Origin: Arthrobacter sp. Leaf141
GTDB lineage: Bacteria; Actinomycetota; Actinomycetes; Actinomycetales; Micrococcaceae
DNA: 64,000 nucleotides
Assembly (NCBI RefSeq): GCF_001424565.1
Contig: NZ_LMOL01000023.1
Span: 83,137 to 147,136 of the forward strand
Reading direction: 5' to 3'
Below, piece after piece: positions 1-8,833 of the stretch (the stretch's first letter is position 1; each line of letters opens with the position of its first letter). Under the pieces are notes generated by a model. The model saw only the letters and a program-made list of their open reading frames with translations. It was not told where the DNA came from and made no database searches. Both the position numbers and the translations under genes were made by a program.

Positions 1-251
1 TGACCGGGAAGGTCCTGGGCGCCGTGGTGGACCGGGCGGCCAAGGAGAAGTACCTGCGGGAGTGGGCTGCTGCCGAGGGCATCGCCCTGGAGCACACGGT
101 GGCGGTGGGTGACGGCGCCAACGACCTGGACATGCTGGGTGCGGCCGGAATCGGGGTGGCGTTCAACGCCAAGCCGGCCGTCCGCGCCGTGGCCGACGCC
201 GCCGTCAACATGCCGTACCTGGACGCCGTCCGCCACGTCGCGGGCGTCTGA
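1..251 (+). CDS. serB: Phosphoserine phosphatase SerB, C-terminal end (5' truncated by window)
   Basis: About 83 C-terminal codons are present; the gene begins before the window. The protein would dephosphorylate phosphoserine to L-serine in the cytoplasm. The visible part holds the HAD motif IV region, GDGANDLDML, which supplies the Mg-binding aspartates, followed by AGIGVAFNAKP, typical of SerB. An invariant-type Lys (AAKEKYLREW) precedes it. It ends at a TGA and faces the next gene, a minus-strand SDR, across a long perfect hairpin. Other Cof/HAD phosphatases share the GDGxND motif, but the AFNAKP segment favours SerB. Confidence 0.85.
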   Translation, partial: TGKVLGAVVDRAAKEKYLREWAAAEGIALEHTVAVGDGANDLDMLGAAGIGVAFNAKPAVRAVADAAVNMPYLDAVRHVAGV

Positions 252-258
252 CCCTTAA

Positions 259-321
259 CCGCGAGATGGCACTTCGCGGCAATGTCCGGGAGGATCATTG
301 CCGCGAAGTGCCATCTCGCGG
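259..321. repeat. Perfect 26-bp inverted repeat between convergent genes
   Basis: The arms at 259-284 and 296-321 are exact reverse complements, separated by 11 bases. The element sits between the serB stop and the stop of the minus-strand SDR. Neither side has a T-run, so it is not a textbook intrinsic terminator, though it could act as a bidirectional transcription block. The arm length and perfection also fit a REP-like dispersed palindrome. Only one copy was noticed in this window. Confidence 0.8.
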
Positions 322-335
322 AGGGGCAGGAAAGG

Positions 336-1094
336 CTAGCTTGCAGGCCCGCTCTTGCCGAAGTAGTCGGCGCCGCCGGCGTATTCGGTGTGGCCGGGTT
401 CGACGTCGGCCGTGGCCATGCCCGCAACGACCTCGGCGAACTCCTCGACGGAGTACAGCTTTCCGGCTTCCGCCCGGCGTGCCTCGATGGCACCCGGGGT
501 GGAGCGGTCCAGCAGTGTGGCCGTGACTGTTCCCTCGATCATGTCGCCGGAGACCACCACCAGGGTGATGCCCTTCTCAGCCAGTCCGGGGACCAGTTCG
601 CGCAGTGCGTCCTCGCCGGCACGCTTGCTGCGGGCCACCCCTTCGTAAGCGGGCATGGTGGGGACAGTGTTGATGAAGTGGGCCTGGTGGCTGGTGACAA
701 ACACCACGCGGGAGCCTTCGTTCATCAGCGGCACTGCCGCGTTGAGCATGTTCACCTGCGCGTCGCGGTTCAGCCGCAGCGCGTAATCCTCGCCCATGCC
801 GGCCTCCATGCCGCCGGAAGCGTTCAGCACCAGGATGTCCAGGGTGCCGAAGTTTTCCATTGCGGCGCTGGCCAGCGCGTGCACACCCTCCTCGGTGGTG
901 AGGTCGGCGCCAACGGCCACGGCACGGCCGCCGGCTGCTTCGATGCCTGCAACCACCTTGTTGGCGCGCGGCGCCTTCTGGCGGTAGTTGACCACAACGG
1001 CGGCGCCCTCGCCGGCGAGTATTTTGGCGACGTCAGCGCCGATGCCGCGGGAAGATCCGGTGACGATCGCGGTTTTGTTGTCCAGCAGTCCCAT
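336..1094 (-). CDS. Atypical SDR-family oxidoreductase
   Basis: This 252-residue protein has a Rossmann fold of the short-chain dehydrogenase family. The nucleotide-binding glycine motif TGSSRGIG is at residues 12-19, and NASGG at 91-95 stands where NNAG is usual. The catalytic region is unusual: Ser135 and Lys157 align with the active site, but the Tyr position four residues before the Lys is Val153. The nearest tyrosine is Tyr150. The substrate is unknown and the chemistry may differ from classical SDRs. The ATG at 1094 is chosen because AAAGGAG precedes it; a longer reading frame to 1187 lacks a ribosome site. It lies 119 bp downstream of fabG on the same strand. Confidence 0.8.
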   Translation of the reverse strand: MGLLDNKTAIVTGSSRGIGADVAKILAGEGAAVVVNYRQKAPRANKVVAGIEAAGGRAVAVGADLTTEEGVHALASAAMENFGTLDILVLNASGGMEAGMGEDYALRLNRDAQVNMLNAAVPLMNEGSRVVFVTSHQAHFINTVPTMPAYEGVARSKRAGEDALRELVPGLAEKGITLVVVSGDMIEGTVTATLLDRSTPGAIEARRAEAGKLYSVEEFAEVVAGMATADVEPGHTEYAGGADYFGKSGPAS

Positions 1095-1213
1095 GGGGCT
1101 CCTTTTGTTTGAAACGTCTAAATTGCTCTCGGCCTGCCATCCATCATGCCAGCGGTCAGGACCGATTCCCTTGTCCGACCCCTCCAAAGAAGGCCAGTAC
1201 GGCTAGTTGCCCG

Positions 1214-2005
<792 letters not shown>

Positions 2006-2089
2006 TTAGCGCCCGGCCCGGCCGGCGTTTGGGTGCCACTGCCGATGGTGAGAGAATTGAGGGAAGCCTTTGGAGCGTGATCTGCCACC

Positions 2090-2521
2090 ATGACCCTTGA
2101 AAACCATGCGGGACAACCCGTGCCCGGAGAACCGGGCCGGTTTTCCGGCGATGCGGAAGTGCACAGCATCACAGAGGCAGGCGGCGCCCACTCCGAGGCC
2201 ATCCGGCAACGCATGATCAAGTACGCGGTGGCCATGGGCATCCGCATGGTCTGCCTGGTCCTGATCTTTGTGGTGGATGGCTGGTTCAAGATCATTCCCA
2301 TCGCGGGCGCGGTCTTCCTTCCCTGGTTCGCCGTGATCATCGCCAACGGTGATGACACCGCCGCAGGCCACAGCGATTCGCTGATCGACGCGGCGCCGCT
2401 GGCCGAACTGGACAGCCCGTTGGCCGGACCCGCGGAACCGCCGGCAGGCAGCGAAGTCCTGCAGGGAGAACTGGTGGAAGACACCGACGACGACAACCCG
2501 GAAGAGGGCCGCCGACCTTGA
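2090..2521 (+). CDS. DUF3099 family membrane protein
   Basis: A 143-residue protein of the actinobacterial DUF3099 family; function unknown. A soluble N-terminal stretch (about residues 1-45) is followed by two closely spaced hydrophobic segments (about 46-66 and 69-86) containing VDGWFKIIPI and FLPWFAVIIANG. The tail of about 55 residues is acidic and Pro-rich. It starts an operon with the small Cys/His protein and SURF1; the stop codon overlaps the next TTG start. The ATG has only a weak GGAG about 15 bases upstream, so initiation may be unusual. Confidence 0.75.
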   Translation: MTLENHAGQPVPGEPGRFSGDAEVHSITEAGGAHSEAIRQRMIKYAVAMGIRMVCLVLIFVVDGWFKIIPIAGAVFLPWFAVIIANGDDTAAGHSDSLIDAAPLAELDSPLAGPAEPPAGSEVLQGELVEDTDDDNPEEGRRP

Positions 2522-2787
2522 GTATCTTCGACCTGGCAGCGGGGCTGCCACCAGCTTCCGCCGGCCCCGGCGCGGTCTGTTCCCGCAAGGCCTGCCGTGC
2601 GCAGGCGTCGTGGCAACTGCTGTGGAACAACCCGAAAATACACCCGCCGGAGCGCCGCAAGACCTGGCTGGCCTGCGCCGAGCACCGCGGCTGGCTGGAG
2701 GACTACCTCCAGACCCGCGGGCTGTGGAAGGAAACCATCCCGATGCCGGCCGCACCCACCACCGGCCCCATGGAGCATGAGCGCTGA
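2518..2787 (+). CDS. Small conserved Cys/His protein, function unknown
   Basis: An 89-residue actinobacterial protein with no assignable function. Conserved-looking features are a CSRKAC pair near residues 21-26, then WQLLWNNPK, HPPERRK and WLACAEHR. Together these offer three Cys and at least two His, which could hold a zinc ion; this is inference. It starts at a TTG that overlaps the DUF3099 stop codon, and its own stop abuts the SURF1 ATG, so the three genes are translationally coupled. Placement between a membrane protein and a cytochrome oxidase assembly factor hints at an envelope or respiratory role but does not prove it. Confidence 0.7.
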   Translation: MSIFDLAAGLPPASAGPGAVCSRKACRAQASWQLLWNNPKIHPPERRKTWLACAEHRGWLEDYLQTRGLWKETIPMPAAPTTGPMEHER

Positions 2788-3684
2788 ATGTACCGTTTCC
2801 TTTTTTCCAGCAAATGGCTGGGCTACCTTCTGCTGGCTGCGGTCTTCGCCACCGCCTGCGTGTTCCTTGGCCGCTGGCAGATGGACCGTCGCGCCGAGAC
2901 CCTCGCGGAAATCAACCGGGTGGTGACCAACTACTCCGCCACACCCGTCCCCTTTGCTGACGTCCGGGACCAGTTCACCAGCCTCGATCCCGCCCGGGAA
3001 TGGACGCAGGTGACGCTCACCGGGACCTACGACGTGGCCGGGCAGCGGATTGTCCGGAACCGGCCGCTCAACGGCCAGCCCGGCTACGAAGTGGTGGTCC
3101 CGCTCCGGCTGTCAACAGGTGAAACGGTGGTGGTTGACCGGGGCTGGCTGCCCATCGGCAACAAAAACCCCGGCAGCCCCGATTCGATCCCGGCGCCCCC
3201 GTCCGGTGAGGTAAGCGCCGTCGTGCGCCTGAAGCATCCCGAACCCGAACTCCAGCGGGGCGCTCCCGCCGGGCAGTTGGCGTCCATTGACCTGAACGCC
3301 TACGGGGGGCAGCTGGATTACCCGCTGCTGACGGGCGCGTACGGCCAGCTCGCCACGGAGACGCCGGCCAGCGCCGAGATGCCGTTCCCGTTCCCCAAAC
3401 CGGCCACGGAAGAGGGCACGCACCTTTCCTACTCGCTGCAGTGGTTCGCCTTCGGCGTCCTGATGTTTGTGGGGTTCGGGTACGCCGCCCGCCAGCAGGC
3501 CCGCAACGCGGCCATCGATGCCGAGGCGGACGCCGCGGCGGAAGCTGACGGGCCGGTCGATTCCGGCAGCCCCGTACACTCCGCCGCAGCTGCAGCCCGG
3601 CGCCGGCCCCCGGCGGCGCGGAAGCGGAAGCACCCCACCGCGGAGGAAGCGGAAGACGCACTCCTGGACGCGCAAGGATACTGA
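2788..3684 (+). CDS. SURF1-family cytochrome oxidase assembly protein
   Basis: A 298-residue SURF1/Shy1 homologue, an assembly factor for aa3-type cytochrome c oxidase in the cytoplasmic membrane. It has the usual topology: one N-terminal membrane segment (about residues 6-23, followed by LGRWQMDRR), a large extracytoplasmic domain, and a C-terminal membrane segment (about 213-230). The family markers GRWQ and NRPLNGQPGYEVVVPL are visible. A basic, Ala/Arg-rich cytoplasmic tail of about 65 residues follows and is variable in the family. The ATG directly follows the preceding TGA. Confidence 0.88.
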   Translation: MYRFLFSSKWLGYLLLAAVFATACVFLGRWQMDRRAETLAEINRVVTNYSATPVPFADVRDQFTSLDPAREWTQVTLTGTYDVAGQRIVRNRPLNGQPGYEVVVPLRLSTGETVVVDRGWLPIGNKNPGSPDSIPAPPSGEVSAVVRLKHPEPELQRGAPAGQLASIDLNAYGGQLDYPLLTGAYGQLATETPASAEMPFPFPKPATEEGTHLSYSLQWFAFGVLMFVGFGYAARQQARNAAIDAEADAAAEADGPVDSGSPVHSAAAAARRRPPAARKRKHPTAEEAEDALLDAQGY

Positions 3685-3685
3685 A

Positions 3686-3713
3686 AAGGTCCGCCACAAT
3701 TGTGGCGGACCTT
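3686..3713. terminator. Bidirectional hairpin between SURF1 and ABC-F genes
   Basis: A perfect 28-bp palindrome (14-bp arms, no spacer) begins just after the SURF1 stop codon. A short A-run precedes it and a TTCTC tract follows, so it can serve as an intrinsic terminator for SURF1 and perhaps for the convergent minus-strand ABC-F gene. Confidence 0.75.
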
Positions 3714-3742
3714 CTCAACCGGCAGTGTTCACACCGGGCGGA

Positions 3743-5341
3743 TCACGCCAGGGTGATCAGGTCCAGGTAGTCTTCGTTCCAGTGGTCCTCGACGCCGTCC
3801 GGCAGCAGGACAACACGCTCCGGATTGAGGGCCTCGACGGCCCCCTCATCGTGGCTGACCAGGACGACGGCGCCGCTGTAGTTCTTGAGGGCCCCCAGGA
3901 TCTCGGCGCGGCTGGCCGGGTCCAGGTTGTTGGTGGGCTCGTCCAGGAGCAGTACGTTGGCGCTGGAAGCCACGATGGTGGCCAGCGCCAGGCGGGTCTT
4001 CTCGCCGCCGGACAGCACACCGGCGGGCTTGTCCACGTCATCTCCGGAGAACAGGAACGAACCGAGGATGCCGCGCACCTCCGCATCCTTCATGTCCGGG
4101 GCCGAGGAACGCATGTTTTCAAGGACCGTACGGTCCACGTCCAGGGTTTCGTGTTCCTGGGCGTAGTAGCCCACCTTGAGGCCGTGGCCGGCGATCACAT
4201 CACCGGTGTCCGGCTTGTCGACACCGGCGAGCATCCGCAGCAGGGTGGTTTTGCCGGCACCGTTGAGGCCCAGGATGACCACCTTGGAGCCGCGGTCGAT
4301 CGCCAGGTCCACGTCAGTGAAGATTTCCAGTGACCCGTAAGACTTGCTGAGGCCCTCCGCGGTGAGCGGGGTACGGCCGCAGGGTGAGGGGTCCGGGAAC
4401 CGGAGCGCTGCCACGCGGTCGTTCTCGCGGACTGCTTCCAGGCCGCTGAGCAGCCGTTCGGCTCGTTTGGCCATGTTCTGGGCAGCGACGGCCTTGGTGG
4501 CCTTTGCGCGCATCTTGTTGGCCTGGTCAAAGAGGACCTGGGCCTTCTTTTCGGCGTTGGCACGCTCGCGCTTGCGTGCCCGCTCGTCGGTTTCGCGCTG
4601 GGTGAGGTACCGCTTCCAGTCCATGTTGTAGAAGTCGATCTGAGCCCGGTTGGCATCCAGCAGGAACACCTTGTTAACCGTGGCTTCAAGCAGTTCGGTG
4701 TCGTGGCTGATCACGATCAGGCCGCCCTGGTGGTTCTTCAGGAAGTCACGCAGCCAGGCGATGGAGTCGGCGTCCAGGTGGTTGGTGGGTTCGTCAAGGA
4801 GCATGGTTTCGGCATCCGAGTAGAGGATGCGGGCCAACTCCACACGGCGGCGCTGGCCACCGGACAAGGTCTTAAGGGGCTGGTTCAGGAGCCGGTCCGG
4901 CAGGGCAAGGTTGGAGCAGATCGCTGCGGCCTCGGCTTCGGCGGCGTACCCGCCGGCGGCCAGGAACTCGGATTCGAGCCGGTCGTAGCGGTTCATGGCC
5001 TTGCGCTGGACCGCGGCGTCGTCGCTGGCCATTTCCTCGTGGGCGAGGCGGAGCTTGCTGACGGCGATATCCAGGCCGCGGACGGACAGGATCCGGTCCC
5101 GTGCCAGCTGTTCCATGTCCGGGGTGCGCGGGTCCTGCGGCAGGTAGCCGATCTCCCCCGTGCGGGTGACTTTGCCGGCAGCAGGCAGGCCCTCGCCGGC
5201 CAGGACCCGGGTCAGCGTGGTTTTGCCGGCACCGTTGCGGCCCACCAGGCCGATTTTGTCGCCCTTGTCGATCCGGAAGCTCACCTGGTCCATGAGGAGC
5301 CGTGCACCGGCACGCAGTTCAAGATCCTGGACAGTAATCAC
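3743..5341 (-). CDS. ABC-F family ATPase
   Basis: A 532-residue protein with two fused nucleotide-binding domains and no membrane segments, the ABC-F layout; such proteins act on the ribosome as translation or antibiotic-protection factors. Domain 1 has GRNGAGKTT near residue 36, LSGGQRRR and LLDEPTNHLD. Domain 2 has GLNGAGKTT, LSGGEKTR and LLLDEPTNNLD. A charged Arg/Lys/Ala-rich linker (about 240-305) carries the segment that reaches into the ribosome. It starts at a GTG with only a weak AAAGG upstream. Paralogue identity (EttA, Uup or resistance type) cannot be settled here. It is monocistronic and divergent from bioY. Confidence 0.9.
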   Translation of the reverse strand: MITVQDLELRAGARLLMDQVSFRIDKGDKIGLVGRNGAGKTTLTRVLAGEGLPAAGKVTRTGEIGYLPQDPRTPDMEQLARDRILSVRGLDIAVSKLRLAHEEMASDDAAVQRKAMNRYDRLESEFLAAGGYAAEAEAAAICSNLALPDRLLNQPLKTLSGGQRRRVELARILYSDAETMLLDEPTNHLDADSIAWLRDFLKNHQGGLIVISHDTELLEATVNKVFLLDANRAQIDFYNMDWKRYLTQRETDERARKRERANAEKKAQVLFDQANKMRAKATKAVAAQNMAKRAERLLSGLEAVRENDRVAALRFPDPSPCGRTPLTAEGLSKSYGSLEIFTDVDLAIDRGSKVVILGLNGAGKTTLLRMLAGVDKPDTGDVIAGHGLKVGYYAQEHETLDVDRTVLENMRSSAPDMKDAEVRGILGSFLFSGDDVDKPAGVLSGGEKTRLALATIVASSANVLLLDEPTNNLDPASRAEILGALKNYSGAVVLVSHDEGAVEALNPERVVLLPDGVEDHWNEDYLDLITLA

Positions 5342-5543
5342 AGCAGGTAAGGCCTTTCACAACAGGGGAACGCCGCAGCCCGCTTCATCGGATCCGGAGC
5401 GGGCGGGGCAGAGTGGCCGGAGAACGGCCCACCCAAGTCTACCGTCCATGGCTTCAGCGCATAACCGCCGGGGACGGTGCCGTCCATCACCGCACCCGCT
5501 GACGGCCTTTGTTTCCACTCTCAGGTTGCCGGCTCCGGCTTTA

Positions 5544-5556
5544 GTAGGACCCCTAC
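5544..5556. promoter_or_regulatory. Short inverted repeat in ABC-F/bioY divergent region
   Basis: GTAGG-N3-CCTAC lies about 80 bases before bioY and 200 bases before the ABC-F gene. It could be an operator for the biotin uptake operon, but the arms are only 5 bp and no known BirA or BioQ site is recognisable. The rest of the 290-bp gap shows no gene. Confidence 0.25.
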
Positions 5557-5631
5557 AAAATCCGGCCACCGCCGCCCCGGTAGCGTCGGCGGTACGAATT
5601 GACCTGCTTGTACAACCCCGACAGGACCCCC

Positions 5632-6273
5632 ATGAGCAACACCGCACCCTCCCCCACCAAGACCCACACCCCGGGCCGGACCCGCTGGAACGCCACGGAC
5701 CTGGGCCTGATCGCCGTCTTCGCCGCGCTGGTGGCCGCCGCGGCGCTCGCGCCCGCCCTGGCCATTACGGGAATCGGCGTCCCCATCACTTTCCAAACCC
5801 TGGCGGTGATGCTGACCGGCCTGGTGCTGGGCCCGGCCCGGGCGTTTGCCGCCGTCGGCCTTTACGTCCTCCTGGGCCTTGCCGGCCTGCCCATTTTCAG
5901 CCTGGGCCGCAGCGGCCTGGCGGTCCTGGCGGGCCCCTCCGCCGGGTACATCATCGCCTTCCCCATCGCCGCGGCTGTTGTTGGCTGGCTGGCCACCTTG
6001 GTGATCCGCAGGACCACCAAGGCCCGCACGCTGTGGTTCTTCGCCTCCGCCTTGCTGACCAGCGCCGTGGTGGTCCACTCGCTGGGTGTGGCCGGCATTG
6101 CCATCACCACCAAGGCCACCCTGGGCCAGGCATTCCTCAGTGACGCCGTGTTTTACCCGGGAGACATTGTCAAGAACATCCTTGCCGCCGGTATCGCCGT
6201 CGCCCTGCACCGCGCCTTCCCGGACATCCTGGTGCGGCGTGCCAAGCGCACCGCCCGGCCCGTTGCCGCGTAG
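5632..6273 (+). CDS. bioY: Biotin ECF transporter S component BioY
   Basis: A 213-residue integral membrane protein with about six hydrophobic segments. It is the substrate-binding subunit of the energy-coupling-factor biotin importer. BioY hallmarks include GVPITFQTLAVMLTGLVLGP near residues 47-66, YVLLGLAGLPIF, and GPSAGYIIAFP. The ATG at 5632 is preferred over an upstream TTG at 5599 because the family begins near this point. The genes for the ATPase and transmembrane coupling subunits follow directly, giving a complete dedicated transporter. Confidence 0.9.
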   Translation: MSNTAPSPTKTHTPGRTRWNATDLGLIAVFAALVAAAALAPALAITGIGVPITFQTLAVMLTGLVLGPARAFAAVGLYVLLGLAGLPIFSLGRSGLAVLAGPSAGYIIAFPIAAAVVGWLATLVIRRTTKARTLWFFASALLTSAVVVHSLGVAGIAITTKATLGQAFLSDAVFYPGDIVKNILAAGIAVALHRAFPDILVRRAKRTARPVAA

Positions 6274-6282
6274 CCGCGCCGG

Positions 6283-7014
6283 ATGCCCAAGGTAACGTTC
6301 GACGGCGTCTCCGTAGCCGTCGCGGTGGATCACCTGCCGGAGCCCAAGATGCTGCTGCAGGATGTCAGCCTGGAGCTCACCGAGGCGCGCGTTGGCGTGA
6401 TCGGTGCGAACGGCTCGGGAAAGTCCACGCTCCTGCGCCTGGTCAACGGGCTGGTGCAGCCCAGCGAAGGCCACGTCGCGGTGGACGGGCAGGACACCGT
6501 CCGTGCTGTCCGGTCCGTCCGGCGGGCCGTGGGTTTTGTTTTTACCGACCCGCTGTCCCAACTGGTGATGCCCACGGGACGCGAGGACGTGGAACTGTCC
6601 CTGCGGCGGACAGCCCGCAACGGTGCCGAACGGCGCCGCCTGGCCGACGCGGCACTGGACCGGTTCGGGTTGCTGCCCCTGGCAGACCAAAGCATCTACG
6701 AGCTTTCGGGCGGCGAACGGCAGCTCCTGGCCCTGGCGGCAGTGCTGGCAGTGGACCCCGCCGTGTTGGTGCTGGATGAACCGTCAACGCTGCTTGACCT
6801 GCGGAACAGGGAACTGCTGCGCCGGACCCTGACCGGGCTGGACCAGCAGATCATTATGTCCACCCATGACCTGGACCTGGTCCTCGGGATGGACAGGGTG
6901 CTGGTCATCGACCAGGGCGCAGTGGTGTTTGACGGCCAGGCCGCAACCGCTGTCGCCTTCTACCGGGAACTGTGCCTGGCCGGCCTCGAGACTCCAGGGC
7001 CAGGTCCGCGGTGA
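6283..7014 (+). CDS. bioM: ECF transporter ATPase (BioM/EcfA-like)
   Basis: A 243-residue ABC ATPase that powers biotin uptake with BioY and BioN. Walker A GANGSGKST is at residues 41-49, the signature is LSGGERQ, Walker B is VLVLDEPSTLLD, and the switch His is in MSTHD. It lies 9 bases after bioY and overlaps the downstream gene by four bases (GTGA), so the three are co-translated. Only one ATPase is present, as in other dedicated bioMNY systems, which suggests a homodimer. Confidence 0.88.
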   Translation: MPKVTFDGVSVAVAVDHLPEPKMLLQDVSLELTEARVGVIGANGSGKSTLLRLVNGLVQPSEGHVAVDGQDTVRAVRSVRRAVGFVFTDPLSQLVMPTGREDVELSLRRTARNGAERRRLADAALDRFGLLPLADQSIYELSGGERQLLALAAVLAVDPAVLVLDEPSTLLDLRNRELLRRTLTGLDQQIIMSTHDLDLVLGMDRVLVIDQGAVVFDGQAATAVAFYRELCLAGLETPGPGPR

Positions 7015-7634
7015 AGGACCACGGTTTCCTTCTGGCCACCTACGCGCCAGGCACCTCACTGGTCCACCGCACGCCGCTGGCCGTGAAATTCCTGCTGGTC
7101 TTCGCCTGCGGCGTTGCCTCCTTCGTGGTGGCGGACTGGCGCTGGTCTGCGGTCGCCCTGGCGGCCCTGGCCGCATTGTTCCTGCTGTCCGGCGCCGGTT
7201 TCCGGCGGTTATGGCGCGCGGTCCGGGCCCTGGTGCCGGTGCTGCTGGTGATCGGGTTGTTCCAGGGTTGGCAGCTGGGTGCGCCAACGGCCGCCCGGAT
7301 TGTCCTGAACATCCTGGTCTGCGTGGTGGCCGCGTCCATCCTCACCGTGTCCACGCCGGTCCAGCGCCTGTTGGACGGGGTGGTGGCGGCTGTCCGTCCG
7401 CTGCAGCGGTTCGGCGCCGACCCGGAACGGTTCGCCCTGACCATCGGCATTATGCTCCGCAGCATTCCGTATATCGCGGGCACCTTCGCCGATGTCCGCG
7501 ATTCCGCCAAAGCACGCGGCCTGGAACGCAATCCCCGCGCCCTGGTCCTGCCCGTCTTCATCAGCTCGGTGGCTTACGCGCGCCGGACCGGCGAGGCGCT
7601 GGCCGCCCGCGGGCTGGGCGACGCGGAAGACTGA
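7011..7634 (+). CDS. bioN: ECF transporter transmembrane coupling subunit (BioN/EcfT-like)
   Basis: A 207-residue membrane protein with about four or five hydrophobic helices. It couples ATP hydrolysis to the S component. The two diagnostic EcfT coupling motifs are visible: AKARGLERN at about residues 163-171 and ALAARGLGD at the C terminus. The GTG at 7011 is chosen because it overlaps the bioM stop codon in a GTGA arrangement; a further upstream start would overlap much more. It ends 11 bases from the convergent thiolase stop. Confidence 0.88.
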   Translation: MKDHGFLLATYAPGTSLVHRTPLAVKFLLVFACGVASFVVADWRWSAVALAALAALFLLSGAGFRRLWRAVRALVPVLLVIGLFQGWQLGAPTAARIVLNILVCVVAASILTVSTPVQRLLDGVVAAVRPLQRFGADPERFALTIGIMLRSIPYIAGTFADVRDSAKARGLERNPRALVLPVFISSVAYARRTGEALAARGLGDAED

Positions 7635-7645
7635 CTTGGCCCGGC

Positions 7646-8833
7646 TCAGTCGCGGCTGATCCGCTCGTAGCGGAGGAGCGCGGCCGTGCCCATCCCCCCG
7701 GCCATGCTGATCAGGGCCAGCGCCAGGGTGCCGGCCACCCCCTGCGCGCGCGCCTGTGCCAGCAACCGGGTGACCAGGACGGCCCCGGACGCTCCATAGG
7801 CATGCCCCAGGGCCAGGGCGCCGCCGTCGGCATTAGCCAGCTCCGGGGCAATGCCCAGCAGGTCCAGGCAGGCCAGCGTCTGAGCGGCGAAGGCCTCATT
7901 GAACTCCACCAGGTCCACCTCTGCTGCTGCCAGGCCGGCCGCCGCCAGGACGCTGCGTGCCGCCGGAACGGCGCCAATGCCGAGGACCGCGGGGTCCACG
8001 CCGGCCGTGGCGGTGCCAAGCACCAGCAGCCCGTCCGCGGCGTTCAGTTCCCTGGCCCGCGCCAGCGAGGTCACCACCACGGCGGACGCCGCGTCCGCGT
8101 CAAAGCAGGAGTTTCCGGCGGTGACAGTGCCGCCGGGGACAAAAGCGGCCGGGAAACGCGCCATAACGGCGTTGTTCAGGCCTCGGCGGGGGCCGTCGTC
8201 GGCTGAAACCTCCGTGGCGCCTACGGCCACGGAGACAATTTCGCCGGAAAAGGTTCCGGCTGCTGCGGCAGCGAGGGCCCGGCCGTGGCTGGCCAGGGCC
8301 AGCGCGTCCTGGCGTTCCCGGCCAACAGCGTACTCCCGGGCCACGTTTTCCGCCGCGACGCCCATGTCCGGATCACCGAAACCCGCCGGTACAAACTGGG
8401 CCCGCGAATAGAACCGGGGCGTCCCGTCGGCATCCGGGCGGGCCCGGAGCGGTGCGGTGCTGGTGCTCTCCACTCCCCCGGCCAGGTACACGGGGTTTCC
8501 GCCGGCTGCCACCAGCCGGGCCGCCAGGGCGATGGCGTCCAGGCCGGAACCGCACTGGCGGTCAACGGTCATGCCGGGTACCCCCACGGGAAGGCCTGCC
8601 GCCAGCAGGGCGAGGCGGGCCACGTTGCCACCGGCGCCCACGGCGTTGCCGATCACCACATCCGCAACGGCGGCTGGGTCCAGCCCGGTGGTGCTGACCA
8701 GCCGGCGAAGCACAGGCGCCAGGAGTTCATGGGCCGGCACTGTGCGCAGCGGACCGTTGACCCGGCACACCGGGGTGCGCAGCGCCGCGATGATGACCGG
8801 TTGGCGGTCCGGGGGCAGCAGGTCAGGCGCCAA
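7646..8833 (-). CDS. Thiolase-family protein lacking the second catalytic Cys
   Basis: A 395-residue thiolase-fold protein. The acyl-accepting Cys94 in DRQCGSG is present, as are NEAFAAQ and His344 in GHAYGASGA. The C-terminal motif normally CxGGGxG reads SMAGGMG, so the second catalytic Cys is Ser376. The usual AGN(A/S)SxxNDGAAA segment is also altered (AGNSCFDADAA). It may be a condensing or degradative enzyme with changed chemistry, or partly inactive. A TTG at 8833 overlaps the end of the acyl-CoA ligase by 11 bp, so the two are coupled. The substrate is unknown. Confidence 0.8.
   Translation of the reverse strand: MAPDLLPPDRQPVIIAALRTPVCRVNGPLRTVPAHELLAPVLRRLVSTTGLDPAAVADVVIGNAVGAGGNVARLALLAAGLPVGVPGMTVDRQCGSGLDAIALAARLVAAGGNPVYLAGGVESTSTAPLRARPDADGTPRFYSRAQFVPAGFGDPDMGVAAENVAREYAVGRERQDALALASHGRALAAAAAGTFSGEIVSVAVGATEVSADDGPRRGLNNAVMARFPAAFVPGGTVTAGNSCFDADAASAVVVTSLARARELNAADGLLVLGTATAGVDPAVLGIGAVPAARSVLAAAGLAAAEVDLVEFNEAFAAQTLACLDLLGIAPELANADGGALALGHAYGASGAVLVTRLLAQARAQGVAGTLALALISMAGGMGTAALLRYERISRD

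Noticed and set aside
1095..1187. N-terminal extension of the SDR at 336-1094
   Set aside because: The extra 31 residues have no family match and no ribosome site; AAAGGAG supports the ATG at 1094.
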